A stretch of DNA of 64,000 nucleotides, from contig NC_089739.1 of the NCBI RefSeq assembly GCF_035083965.1, positions 5,586,198 through 5,650,197 on the forward strand, in the 5' to 3' direction. Positions 33,258-45,598 of the stretch are shown here, piece after piece (position 1 is the first letter of the stretch; every line of letters starts with the position of its first letter). This DNA is from Branchiostoma lanceolatum (lineage: Eukaryota; Chordata; Leptocardii; Amphioxiformes; Branchiostomatidae). The position numbers and the translations under genes are program-made. The notes beneath the pieces were generated by a model. That model made no database searches. It saw only the letters and a program-made list of their open reading frames with translations, and was not told the DNA's origin.

Positions 33258-36200
33258 TTAAGTACCTGGACTGAATTCACAGATATAGGCAGCTTTCCAC
33301 CAGCACTGTCCGTTGCCCCATTTTGGAGGGTTAGTGCTGGTGCAATAGGCAACGCAGTCTCCCAAGCCGTCTGGTTTGCCACGATCGTATGCGTTGAACT
33401 TCCCGAGGGGAGTGCGGTCGATCCACACAGACTTTCCTTCGTTGCGGAGGTACTTCAGGCCAAACCAGTAGTAGGGATGAAGTTTGCTCAGTTGGTTGCG
33501 CAGGAAGGTGTTGGTGGCAGCGTCGCGGGGCATGGCGAGGGTACCGCCTTCTGCACGGCAGGCTGATGCTGCGCCAGCGAAGGTCTTCATGTAGTTGTAG
33601 ATCTTATAGCAGGTTTCATGCCACTTCGTGTAACCACTGGGGCAAGCTGCAAAATACCAAACAGTAGGAATAGTATCGTTAACATGGTCTTCATTTTAGT
33701 GTTGGCAATATACATGTGTATGTAGATATTACATGATTTATTTATTAGAATACACCAATCTGTGTGGCATTCTTAGCTAAGTAAATGTCACAATCATACA
33801 TCAAAAGGCAGCAAAGAAAAAAGGTCTCAGCGATCACAGGAAATATTTATGTTTAGCCAGACAATAGGTATGGACTAAACATATTGTTTTTGCCAGGTTT
33901 CTTCTCCTTCTCCTCCCCCTGTAAAATCTTCAAATCGATTCATCTCTGTCATTTTTAGACCAAATGACCTGAAATTTGGCACAAAGGTAGTCAGAGTAGG
34001 CAAATACCCAGGGCGTTTTTTCCACTTTTATAGACCTTTAAAGTGGTTTTATTGATTTTTTTTTGCTATTTTTAGACCGAAAATGTATATCTTGGTCTCC
34101 TGCGTCCTGGTATTTCAACCGAATGACCTGAAATTTAGTGTAGATGCGCCGTTAACAGTTATTTAAAGGACTGCATTCCCATTTTTTGGCATAAAACTCC
34201 TCAAAACGATTTATTTTGGGCTTTTCCGACAATATTTTGCCCATTCTGTCACTTCCAATTTCATATACATTGTTAGAAGTGACAGCCAATGGGAGCACTA
34301 CATTTCAAAATGCAACCGCCTGATTGGCCAATTGAGTTAATCAATTTATCTTGCATTTCTGGCTCAGGTGCGCTGGTATGCATACCAAATATGGTATGGC
34401 ACTACCTAGGACATGTGTTTTCTCAATATTTCACTTTGCCCAAGTGTTATGTTGGGACAATCCATTTTTTACATGGGGGGAGTATGGCTAAACATGCTGT
34501 ATTTTGCTCGCAAATGTTGCCTTTCTAGTTGTTATCAAAACAGCTTATTCTTTAAATGGTGAAGGCTATAGCATTTATAATGATGAGGGGACCTACCATT
34601 GTCCGACTTGAACGGTTTGCTGGGTGCCCGTCGACCGGCCAGTCGAGCAGCAGGGCGTGGGCGGCTTGGGGCCCCTGGTGGCCCGCGCAGACCAGCAGGG
34701 CCAGACTGCCCCCTTCCCATCGGGCCAGCCGGTCCCATGGGTCCTATTTCTCCTGGAGGTCCAGTTAGCCCTGGAGGACCAATAAGGCCGAACATACTAG
34801 CACCTGACCGACCAGGTAGTCCAACAGGCCCCGACAGCCTTTGGGGCCCAACTGGTCCAGGAGACCCATCCTTTCCCATTGGACCAGCCGGCCCCACGGG
34901 TCCAACTTCCCCCGGAAGTCCAGGAGACCCGGCACACTCGCACACGTCTTTCAAGCGTTCTGCCTGGTTGGGTCCAGCCTCTCCGTTCCCTACAGAATAC
35001 AACAAGAGTTCCACGACCTCATATCCCCATGAACAATTCTATTCATGCAAATAACTTAGACATTTGCATAATATATGCTTGGTCATAAACACCTTTATCT
35101 AACTTACACATGTTGCAATATTGAAAGTCCTATAATTTTCCAATTAGAAGAATTATGGTGTTTTTGCATTAATTTATGCAAATTAAGAATTCATTTGAAT
35201 AATTTGTATCTGTTGATGCTCCACTTTCCATAAACTACATATGTTACATGTATTTGAGTCAGATAATGGAAAACACTGCAAATATAGATTTTCCTCATTA
35301 GCTATGCAAATTAAGTCACGATTAGCATAATTTGCACGACCTTATGTATATCTCTGTCTAAGCTACCTGCATGCTAAATATCATGGAAATTCGTTGTTCC
35401 TTTGTTCAGTTATTCTCCTAAGAAGATTTTCACAAAAACGCCCCTGCAGTTCCAGAGGAAGCTGCTAGAGGGCCCAAACCTACACCACTTCTTGATTCCA
35501 TCACAAGTTGTTTGCCACCCAAAGATCAAGACCACAGCACGTCCAGGTCAAAAGATACAAAAATTGAAGTTCTGCTGCAGTACCAAGGTCACATACCAGG
35601 GAGCCCAAAATCGACCTTGAATTTCGGCTTTACAACACCCGCCCACATACTAAATATCATTGTAATCCATCAAGAGGCTCTTGAGTTATGCTGACTGGAG
35701 TGCTGCGGAAGCAAAAAACAGACAAACAGACAGACAAACAGACACACCCAAAACTATATCTCCATTTTTCATGGCGATAGTGAGTAGTGAAATAAATGTG
35801 ATGTCATCGATTTGATCAGTATATTCAGATGGCAAAAACAAATTGTATGAAATCAATTTTTTTCTATATTAATGTATTATTCTACTTACCTTCCAGGTCA
35901 ACCATACGTGCCTGAAGATCGCCAACGTCCCGAAAAAGAGTCGCCAACTGAACTGTAAGAATAAAAAAGGGTTGTGGTTAAAAACCTAATCTTTTTTTGC
36001 TTTATGTAAACAATGGGCCATGGCAAACACATCCAAAAAGATACGATGTACAAATTAAAAGTGATTGAACAAAATCATACCAAATCATAAAAGGAATCAT
36101 AAACTAATCCAACATTAGTAAAACATAATGAATGGAAGTGGTGGGAACATATATGAAAACGAAAACAGAATAAAATATTGAACAATGCATAGCAAATGAT

Positions 36201-39200
36201 AAAAACAAACTAACAATTGTTTGAGATTTCTTAACCTATAAATAAACATAGCATTTATTAGATAATAGTGAACACAAATCAAATGACACAAGATAGGTGT
36301 AATGATTTTCGCATTAAGTAAATCACATGAATAATCAAAATAATACATTGCAACATAAATAAATCATCAATAAAACAACAAAAAGGACCCCGCTGTGCGC
36401 TGGAAACGCCCAGGTCAACGTTTGACTGTAGTCCTTTGAGCTGAGCTGAGCTAGTCCTCTACCGCTTGGAACTGCTCGGCTCGTCGGCCTCGCTCGGAAC
36501 CGCTCGCCTCGTCGGGATCGCTCGGAACCGCTCGGCTCGTCGGCTTCGCTCGTAACCGCTCGGCTCGTCGGGATCGCTCGGAACCGCTCGGCTCGTCGGC
36601 TTCGCTTGGAACATGCACCCGCTCGGGTGATACCTTGGGTGATACCATAACCCGAGTACTTCATTTTGGGTCACGCTCGGAACTTTGGCACAAACCCGGG
36701 AAGTTCAGCACGGGTACGGGCCGCGGGCTAAACGACAATGGCTACCACCTATGGTTGATGTATGATGTCAAAGCGCAACCACAACCATACGCAAACAGAA
36801 AAACCGTTACAAACGCTACCGAAAACATTAACTTCCTTGGAAAAGATCTTTTATAGACTGACCTGCAAAATACGGCACAAGTACGAGGATGACCACAACA
36901 AGCATCGCGCTGGCGGTTTGCCAGCAGCCCTTGCACAGGCCCCTCCCTTTAGGCTTCTTGTCAGTGTCAGATGAATCAAAGGATCCTGTTTTATTAAACC
37001 AGATAAAATCAGCACCATAAGCATCCCTCGTCAGTCACATTTAAAGGGGCATTCCTTTAAATCTAAAGAAGTGTGTGTTTAAGCATAGTAAATTTGTTTT
37101 ATTTTGTATTTTGCTGTAATTATTTTGGGGGAGGAGGGGCTTGTTTTGTTGGTTCTGGTGAAGTTACCTTTTTATTAGTCTAGCACAAGTTACTCCCCAT
37201 CAAAGACTTATCGGGGTGTTTGATACATATGATATTAGAAATCTAAGGGACTGACATTGCTTTTACGTCCAAATCAAAATTAACTGGGGACCTGCCCTGG
37301 CTAAAAAAAATATAGCCCAGCAGTGGTAGTCGCAAAGTGTCATCACCCAAGAGTACAAAAGGGGCCATAATTATAAACTAACCCTGTTGCCTGTTGGGCA
37401 TCGGTTTGGAAGTGTGACTGAAATATGCCATACCTGCCCTGGTGCCGTAGAGAGGGTTGTTGATGACTTCTTCATCGGTGCTGCTGCTGCCTGTCTGCGG
37501 CTGCTGGCCGGCTGTGGTACCTGAAGAAAAAATAACAGAATTGAATAAACAATCAACTCGTATGCTGAATTGTGCCAAATTGTCAGTTTTATTGCGATGA
37601 AGATTAAAACATGTTCTTTTTCCTGTATTTGCTGTGGAATTAAATGTAGAATTATAGACATCATTATTTTAACAAGGGTGCTGCGTTGTGTAATGGTAGT
37701 ATGTTTGGTCAAGAACCAAGAGGTTTTGGGATTGAATCCCCTGACAGGCCCTGCGTTATGCCCTTGGGAAAGGCAATTAGTACAATTCTCCTCACTTTAC
37801 TGAGGCGAAGGTGAGAACATTGCGTTGGTTAGGGAAATCCATCGGATAGGACGTTAAATTGGAGGTTCCGTGTTTGAGGACCACGCATCGAGAACATAAA
37901 AGAACCCATCACGCTTATCGATAGTATTACGGGTACCTCCCGGTGTGAGTGGATCAGATAAATCTGTCCAGATATGCAGCTTGTACTTTTTAGTAAAAAA
38001 ACCTGGTGTGTTACGCCATGTGGCTGTTAACCGGTAAAAAGAAATTATTCTTGATACTGAGTAACAATAAAAAGTGCTGCAAACAAGAAATGTACAGACT
38101 AATCAGTCTGCAAACATGTACATGTACGTATGAGTTCATGAATTTTTAAAATCACCCAAGCTATACTAAAGAGTCTTGAAAAATCCGCCTGTCGCATATT
38201 GGGTTGGGCCACATATACACATGCATAAAGATGCAAGAAGTTGAATCTACTCGGTTACATCTCTATCAAGTCATACGATAGACGCTTGGTACCTAGCCCC
38301 TCTAGGTATGAATGTACATTAAACGTCATTCATATTCACACATACTTCATGAAATGACACTACCTCTCATCATGGTTGGACAATTTTTAATTCACTGGCC
38401 CTACAAGGCAATAACCTGAAATCCAGTCTATCGCCGTTAGGCCGGACGCTCACCGGGGCAGAAGGGACTTTTCACCGCCGTGGTTATCGTTGGCACCCGG
38501 TAGAATTTCCACGCGGTAGGGGTTCAATTGGCCGTTTGTCCTCATTCTATCTTTGTGGCCCATAAATCTCCTACCGCGTAAAAAAACCCACCGGGTGCAA
38601 ACGACTACCCAGGCGGCATAAAGCTCAGTTTTCCCCGAACAAACATTTGCCGAAGATAGCCCGGTCTAACGACGATAGACTGAATTCCAGGTTTCAACAA
38701 GACAATTATAAAAAAAAAGATCTACAGGTCCGAACCAACTTTTCAATGAGAGTAGTCCGAAATTTGAATGACACATCTACTAGGCATTTAGAATTATAGC
38801 TAGGAAATTGATTTATTTCGGGTTTTAAAAGCCTTTAAAGTTAAAATTTGAAATGAAAAAACATGCAATGGTAGACTTGGGGATGAAGATATCTCGATGA
38901 GGATATCGACCACAAGTAAGGTAAATTCTACATCTGGGCTTTTTGTACGTTCTGAAATATGTACATGACCATTACCCATTACAAACAAAACGGCCACGCC
39001 TTGAATCGCATATGCTCAGTTTCGGTTCCAAATCAGATGCAAGATAACTTTGTTGGAAATAGTAGTGTTGTCGCGGCCTTAAAGGCCAATATACAATGAT
39101 TACTATTCTTAGCTAGAAAACAGATTTGTAGTGATTGCGTCGCTTCGCACCATTTTGGCAATTGTGAATGTTTTGGAATTTTAAAAAAAAGAAAAGAATC

Positions 39201-39403
39201 ACAGTCTCAGGAGAGAAATTTGAGACGTTTAGAGCCAGCTGTAGCCAGTTTGCGAATGGCTTTTGCAACTTGGCTACCGTAGCCTAATGATTAGGTGCAG
39301 CCCAGTGAAATACCTGTCATATCAACAGGGAAGAGAACAATCAAAGAACAAAATCTCTACCTCCGCCTTGACGAGTATGGAACCGCTGCTGCCTCCCCGA
39401 CAT
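33258..39403 (-). CDS. Type II membrane C-type lectin with collagen-like stalk (six exons, 365 aa)
   Basis: Exons in reading order (- strand): 39403-39361, 37520-37434, 36985-36863, 35952-35890, 34989-34597, 33646-33258. All junctions are phase 1, and the sum of 1098 bases is in frame. The ATG has A at -3. Domains: cytoplasmic tail 1-67 with NNPLYG and a serine/acidic patch. One membrane helix lies at about 68-84 ([10 protein letters not shown]). A six-position heptad neck has L87, L90, V94, L97, M101 and L104. A CEC pair sits at 122-124, and Gly-X-Y repeats run at about 126-213 with three breaks. The C-type lectin domain spans 238-365 in the long form with seven cysteines. Site 2 has KPD in place of EPN/QPD, and the WND motif is missing, so calcium-dependent sugar binding is doubtful. 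The layout resembles collectin-12-type scavenger lectins, suggesting a trimeric pattern-recognition receptor; orthology is not shown. First-exon choice is the least certain part. Confidence 0.82.
33890..34520. repeat. Probable dispersed repeat in lectin intron 5
   Basis: The block AATGACCTGAAATTTGG/AG occurs twice about 160 bases apart (33963 and 34124), each copy followed by homopolymer-rich sequence. I see no ends or coding content. Confidence 0.4.
35110..35790 (+). repeat. Dispersed repeat, longest of three copies, in lectin intron 4
   Basis: Blocks CTGCTAGAGGGCCCAAAC, GATCAAGACCACAGCACGTC, AGGTCAAAAGATAC, CTGCTGCAGTACCAAGGTCA and GGGAGCCCAAAATCGACCTT recur in order. The inverted copy at 40085-40345 matches them clearly, and the fragment at 30560-30800 partly. 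A CAGACAAA microsatellite closes the unit at about 35720. No protein is encoded. Confidence 0.75.
36463..36612. repeat. 28-bp CpG-rich minisatellite in lectin intron 3
   Basis: About five tandem copies of CGGCTCGTCGG(N6)CTCGGAACCGCT with a period of 28 bp. It is strikingly CpG- and GC-rich inside AT-rich flanks. The period is not a multiple of three, so the arginine/serine-rich open frames read from it are artefacts. Confidence 0.9.
37676..38045 (+). mobile_element. tRNA-derived SINE, near-full copy in lectin intron 1
   Basis: The A-box region TGTGTAATGGTAGTATG, B-box-like GGATTGAATCCCC, body CCCTTGGGAAAGGCAATTAG, then the 3' blocks ATAGGACGTTAAATTGGAGG and GTTAACCGGTAAAAAG. It is the most complete forward-strand member of the family in the window. 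Confidence 0.85.
38415..38691. mobile_element. Fold-back element in lectin intron 1
   Basis: Arms CCTGAAATCCAGTCTATCGC and its mirror GATAGACTGAATTCCAGG enclose a second mirrored pair (GCACCCGGT, TACGCGGTAGG). Length about 277 bp, no coding content. Confidence 0.85.
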
Positions 39404-40008
39404 GGTGTCAACGGTGGGACTCTGCACATCAAAAATCACGTCCCTTCAGAAGACGAGAGCTCTGGCGACTGACGCACAGCACCAGACACAAAGTAATATA
39501 TAGCTTCATCGAAAAGAATTGAAAAACAAAAGTTGAAAGCAAAACGTCATGTTTTGAAGTTTTGATATCGTGCTTTTGTTCACAATCGAGACGATTTATT
39601 TAAGCTCGCGATCATTTGATATTTTGATATTTGAGACAATATCTGAAAAGAAGTTATGCAATCGCTTTATTCTTTTGTGCTTCTCTGGCTGAAGTGGTCT
39701 GTATATCATTGCATACATTTATACATAGTATTACATGTACACCTATTGTGTGTTTTTTTCAAATAGAGATTGTATTTTTTACTGCATTTTCATACATGGA
39801 GAAATATGTGCTTATACGCATGCGTATACCTAGAGTGTGGAAAGTATGTTGTGTTTACTTGTTTGTATTGCAGAAACGAAATGTCATGTTGCTCTTACAT
39901 ATATGCATAGATAGAAAAACAGCTTTTTAAAAATGCATATGTTTCACATAGTCCTGTCAACAGACGGCACAACGTTCTATGGAAAGTCAGTTGCTTTATT
40001 TATTTGTT

Positions 40009-40043
<35 letters not shown>

Positions 40044-40084
40044 GTATCTCCAAACATTTGTATTTAGCATAACTTAATAACATA

Positions 40085-40345
40085 TTGATGGATTGTGATT
40101 GGGTATTTGGGTGGGCCTTGGGAAGGCGAAGGTCAGAGTCGATTTTGGGCGCCCTTTTGTGTGACCTTGGTACTGCAGCAGAACCTTCTTTTTTCTGTAT
40201 CTTTTGTCCTGTACATGCCACGGTCTTGATTGCTTGGAGGCAATTTTTTGGTTTGAGGAGAAATCGTGGTGGGTTTGGATTCCTAGCAGCTTTTTTTTGT
40301 TTTGTTGTCTGTAAACGGTATCTCGACATCTTTAGTTTTGTTTTA
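40085..40345 (-). repeat. Inverted copy of the dispersed repeat seen at 35110-35790
   Basis: The - strand reads CTGCTGCAGTACCAAGGTCA and GCGCCCAAAATCGACTCTGA, collinear with the lectin-intron copy. The small open frames here are by-products. Confidence 0.75.
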
Positions 40346-41180
40346 ATCAACTAACAGTTCTGGTCTATTGTGAAGTTCTCAAAGAAATAAAAAGACTTCA
40401 TAATATGTCGTATATAAGGCCTTTGTTTTCGTGCAAACTTATTCAATCCATGCAAGTTCAGACAGCTGATTAGAAGTGGAATACGCACAGGTATTTCACA
40501 AGAAAGACAAAAAAAGATTTTGGATATTGAGAAACGTAACAAGTCAATGCATTATAGAAGGTGGGCGTGATTGAAACATGTAAGAGAATGCATTTCAGAA
40601 ACAAGAAATTAAGTAAAAAACAGAGTAATTAGTTGATCAGTCAATAATCAATTAATTGTCTGTAAGATAAGCAATAATGTTTCATGCAATGTAGACTGGA
40701 TTGGAACGTATAAAAGAGACACTACTACACCATGCTATAATACACAATCTTAAAGTAAACTTTCATGAATATCCTCACCAGGTTGGTAAGCTGTTTGAAA
40801 ATGAATTTATTATTCCTTGAGACCATACAACTTCGTGCACACATTAAGTGAAGAAGGAAAAATATGGACTCCAAATCTTCCTTATGAACATTGCAAATAA
40901 CAAAACAAAAAAGATAAAACAAACTGTATCGCTAAAATCATATTAAGCACGGTAACAATTATGCAATCTATGTCTATATATACATATATGGCAAAGGACT
41001 GAATACGCCTGAATGCACATTTTAAAACGTAAAGCAGGACAAGCCAACTTAAGATAGGTCAACGTATCCACCAGTACTTCAGACGAAATGATTTTTACAT
41101 ATCGATTTTGTTGACCATAGACTATCTATTCACATTATTGACTATGTTACTTCCATACTTGAAAGGTTATTCTAACAGAC

Positions 41181-41454
41181 CCCTTTCCAAACTCCTGCGC
41201 CATTGAAAAATCTGCTCTCGCGAGAAAACAATTTTCTCGAGAACCTGCGTGAGTGGTCGAAAACGAGGGTCAGCCGGTAATCTTTATAAGTCTACTTTAT
41301 AATTCTAATTCTGATTGGGGCTCTAATTCGAACTAAAATATGGACCTATGATAGTTACCACCGGACCCTCGCTTTTGCCTAATTCACGCATGTTCCCGCT
41401 ATATTGTGCTCTCGCGAGAGCAGAATTCACAATGACGCCTCAATTTGGAAAGGG
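41181..41454. mobile_element. Fold-back element with CTCTCGCGAGA core palindromes
   Basis: Arms CCCTTTCCAAACTCCTGCGC and, at the far end, GCCTCAATTTGGAAAGGG. Mirrored CTCTCGCGAGA and GAGGGTC blocks lie inside. No coding content. Confidence 0.8.
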
Positions 41455-42551
41455 AACTATTCTTGCAAAAGTTTTTTTTTTCCACAATGATATATCAGTT
41501 TTCAGACACGGCACAAGTTTCATTTCTTTACAAATATACAGATTGGTCACAATGAATGGTACGGTAGACAAAATAGCAAGTAGAAACCATTTGTACAAAT
41601 TCTGTATAAAACAGCACTTTTTGTGAAACTTGCAGGATTCTATCCTAATCTGAAATTTTAATTGACCATTGGCAACAATTATGAACAGATCTGATGATTT
41701 CTAAATATCAACAACGTGTTGGCAAACTACAACTTTTGAATTTTTGTCTTCAGTAAGGAACGATCATTTTTCTCTATCTCTATTTCTTCTTCTCCAAACG
41801 AATAAGATTTATGATCTTGACAAGACGGCTATCACCAATTCACCATGGTAACTAGAGGTGTAACGGACATCCTGTGTCATTCGACAACATAAAGTAGCAA
41901 GTAGTAGGACATGGGCTGGTCCATGTGAACGTATCTCCTTGCAAATGTAGCCTCTCTATAGCTAGTTCCGTATTGCTTTCTTAAAGCTCGCCATCTGATG
42001 TCACAATGACACTGGTTTCTGCACCCACGTGACTAAGACAAATTGGTGTATTGCCCTCCATATTGTATGGGTAGACCAGGAAGTTATCAGGAAATTTGAA
42101 TGTTTACATGTCACTGCTGTTACACGATACATTTCAGGAAATCTATATGTCTGATTCTCTATCAACAAATATGGCAGATGTGAAGTCACATAAGATACCT
42201 ATGATATTGATATTTTGGGCATTCGAATCCGATTTTTCACGCCTAATAATACTAAGACAAAAACATTTTCCACATCTTAACGGAAGGTTAATAATCTTTC
42301 TTTACATAACTCGACGACCATGTGTATTCATCATACCATTATCTGCAGTATATTTTCGTCACTTTTTTTTTTCAAAAACGTCCTCAACCATTGATGGATA
42401 TTTCCTATTTCTTTTATAGGTATTGGTTTCACAAGAAATGCGTCGGCAAGACGTTTCCGGATCGATCCACTACAAGCATTTTTCAACCTTTTAATGTGCA
42501 GATATGGAACTGTCAAAATATCAAAATGGCGACTTTCCAAAAGTTCTTCAT

Positions 42552-45500
42552 CTAGAAGCACTGATGTATGGCGGCCATGATGGCGATGTCCTCGCAGAAT
42601 TTTACTAGCCCTGTTCCCTGTTCTTTGTCGAGCTTCTCGCAAGTGGCGTTCCTTCTCCTTTGGGTCTTTAAGAATTGGTCTAAGACGGCGTCCCCGAGCT
42701 CTTCCTTCCTCTCCTCGTAAGGCCGAAGGTCAGGATCAAGGTCATCCTCGAGGTCAAAGGTGAAAGATGATAGATTACCCGACCCCCTTAGCGACGTTAC
42801 GATTGGTCTACCACGCCGCCGCGGGGAATCATGGGAGGATTGTTTTCGATGGGGTGAAAGGCCACTGCTGACGTCACACTTAACCCCAATAGGAGGGAGA
42901 CACGGCTTAGCTGGATACCTAAACAAAAGGGCGAAACGAACATAGTCAACAAAATATAACAACTACTACCAGCAGCCAACATCGATTGCTCTTCAAGGAA
43001 ATAGCTGTGGCTGGTGTTGACCTTGAATGGCATTGATGAATCGTTTCCCAAAAAGGAGGCGGGGGAGGCAGGACGATCTTCACAAGTCTCGTCCTAGCTA
43101 GTCTCGTGTTCTCGCGAGACTAGGTCACTCCGTGATCAAGATGTACAGTAGAAATCGAAAATTTGGAGGTGCGTATCACGTAACCTTTTCTAAGTCACTG
43201 ACTGATGAATATTCTTGTAACTTTCCCCAACTCGTTTTTCCAATCCTACCAATCCTACTAATGAATATGTTGGTTGTTACTAAGTTCATGCATTATGTGA
43301 ATACGCTAAAGCCTTTCAGCCCCCAAAAGTAGCTGCAGCACATTGGCATGTGACCTGTAGAAATGGGTGCAATACCTGAGAGATTCCAGTAGGGGGAGTT
43401 CCTCGTTGGTGCTCCTAGGGTAAGACAGGGACCTGCGCTTGCGGTCTTCGATGTTGTTAAGGCTCTTCCTGAGGCGCTGCAGGCGGAAATACTTGTTGGC
43501 TCGAGGCATGTACAGTCCTGGAAATAAATCGCCTTCCTGTAATTTCAGTAACTACTTTTGACTGCGTATTAGTCAACCTTGATATCTCCAGTCTAAGACA
43601 AAATAAATGAGTACAGCCTTGTACCCTGGGCCCAATTAGATTTAACAGATATAGTTTGGGCGCGACTAATTATCTTAAGACGGCGTTCTTCTAGTACGTG
43701 ATGCTATCAAGCTGTCATTTCCCATTAAATCATGTTTATACAGCGAGCAGTTTTAAATTCTTTGAGCAGAAGAAGACCCCTATTAAGTCATATGTATATG
43801 GAGACAATGGCAATCCTTTAATTTCTGACAAACGCTATTGAAGAATATTCAGCATTATAAACCGCCAAAACGTAGAGATCTGAAAGATATACGAATAGTA
43901 GCTCAAGCAGTTAACGCTGATTTATAGTTTCAATGCCGTTGAGAAAACCCGTAGAAAGCTATTTATAAACAATGATTTAATCATTTTCATGTAATCTCGT
44001 TTCGTTACTTTTATCATTACTGATAACTGTTGTCGATTCATACTTGCCCTTTGAATCAGGATTAAAATATCATATTTCATAAAAGAAACGTTAAAAGACG
44101 TCGTCGCCATTGACGTAAGGAGTCCTCAATGTGTTAGAAGAAAATCCCTTAGCTCTCCAGATCTAGGTTGTGTCTATAATTAGCACCTTTTAATGAGCTT
44201 AGACGTCTTTGAAGATGGTTCACAGCAATTCTCGACCTGCATTGGCCACGCTTCAAATACATTGTCCCTCAACTCGGCTAATTCCTTTTTTTTGGACCGA
44301 AGATATCATTATCTTTTGAAGTCTTACAGCATAGAGTTACATGTTTCATTGAAGGTGCTACAAATAGAAAGTAAAAGGAATTGTAGCACCGGATCTTGGA
44401 GTAATTAGAACTAGAATTAGTACATTTCGTATCAGATCAAGCTATACTTGAATGGGCTATACAATAATATGTATGCTTAGAAACGCCAGGGAGCGATTTT
44501 TGTAGACAACATATGTTTGAAAATATGGCAGTTTTTCTCTTTTCTGTATCTGTATCTATATAGCCGGTATAACCGCCATTCGGCGTAACATGCCAGCTAA
44601 AATATAAGTAAATCTTTGACACATTTTTAGGTAAATTTTCTTATTCTGTTGCTTTGTTTTCATAGATTCAGAAAGGGATGAAAAATAATTTCTAACACGT
44701 TCAAATAAGACCACTTTTAAATTATAGAACTTTAGAAAATTTGGATGAGAATCGTCAGAACGGAGTTTATTTTCCTACGCAGAGGTTAGCCCGTGGCCTA
44801 TGCATGCAGTGTATCCTGGGGAGGCTCTGCTAAACCGGGCTGAGGTTTCCGCTTTAGATTTGTAAGCGTGGCCTCCAACCAGCTGTCAGTCAATCATAGA
44901 ATCACATAAATGTTTTCTTTAGGTAAAGCTGATACTCTTATGGGCTGGCAGTTAGTTGGAAGCCACACCCATAAAAGTGACGTACTTGCGTAGAAGGATG
45001 CGCAAAGAAGGGACTTGATAATCATTTCAATTCTGAGATTAAGCCTTAGACTAATCCTAGCTGTTTTAGTACCTGGTTCTTCGTTCCCGTCATGGTTTTC
45101 CACCTCTTGGTCAGATAAGGCATCATGGGATGGATGATTGTACTGGGAACGAGAACGTTCCTGGGAACAAGGCCCAACTCTTCTGTCCGACTTTTTGACC
45201 GATGTCCGCCTGGATTGGCGTTTGCAGGGGCTATGTCCTGTGGAGTTGACCCTTGGTCTGTAGTCCAGCTGTTCCATAATGATGTTCGTGTGACCTTCAT
45301 CCCTCGCGCGTCTGCCCTTGCCGCCATCTTTGTCTTCTCTCTGACGTACCACTAACTTGGCCTCGTTTTCGTTGAAGGTCAGCCTCGTTTTCAATGGGCT
45401 TCGAGTACTTATCGTCCGTCTTGGGGATTCAGACCTGTCTCGTCGGCTGATTTTGTCCGGTTTTAGCGGAGGTAGCTTGATGGGCCCTCTAGGAAGTACC

Positions 45501-45598
45501 GGATCCTTCCTTGTGAAACGAGGCATTGTTTCATACTCATCACTGTCGACTGAATGGTGACGTAGCCTTGTCAATGGAGGTAGCCTTGGAGAGAACAT
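42552..45598 (-). CDS. Uncharacterised basic protein, three coding exons, 344 aa
   Basis: Exons (- strand): 45598-45073, 43517-43376, 42918-42552, with phases 1 and 2 at the joints and 1035 bases in frame ending in TAG. The first ATG lies in GCGGCCATGT; the frame stays open upstream to 45670, where an acceptor-like TTTCAG precedes it, so an earlier 5' exon is possible. Residues 1-175 are rich in Arg, Ser, Pro and acidic side chains and look disordered. The middle exon is strongly basic (about 13 Arg/Lys of 47). The last exon has an acidic stretch (FDLEDDLDPDL) and a C-terminal segment with charged helical character ending in Cys-Phe. No signal peptide, membrane helix or known domain is visible. 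I do not recognise the family. Well-formed splice signals, conserved phase and the absence of internal stops argue for a real gene. Confidence 0.68.
44841..44979. mobile_element. Second copy of fold-back family B
   Basis: TGAGGTTTCCGCTTT at 44841, the internal ATGTTTTCTTTAGGTAAA block and a CCACACCCATAAAAGTG end parallel the element at 12709-12858. It lies in the first intron of the 344-aa gene, about 95 bases beyond the exon 1 donor. Confidence 0.7.

Larger units (their letters stand above)
39404..42551. other. Intergenic region between the lectin gene and the 344-aa gene
   Basis: No gene is seen. Contents: the probable lectin promoter side near 39404-39500, a (GT)n run at 40013-40041, an inverted dispersed-repeat copy at 40085-40345 and a fold-back at 41181-41454. 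The remainder is AT-rich and featureless to my reading. Confidence 0.5.

Noticed and set aside
34599-35054. + strand proline-rich collagen-like open frame
   Set aside because: It is the complement of the true - strand collagen exon; CCN/GGN symmetry creates a mirror Gly/Pro frame without splice support or a lectin partner.
36335-36674. Arg/Ser/Glu-rich open frames with RAERFRA repeats
   Set aside because: They come from a 28-bp minisatellite, which shifts frame at each unit, and lie inside an intron.
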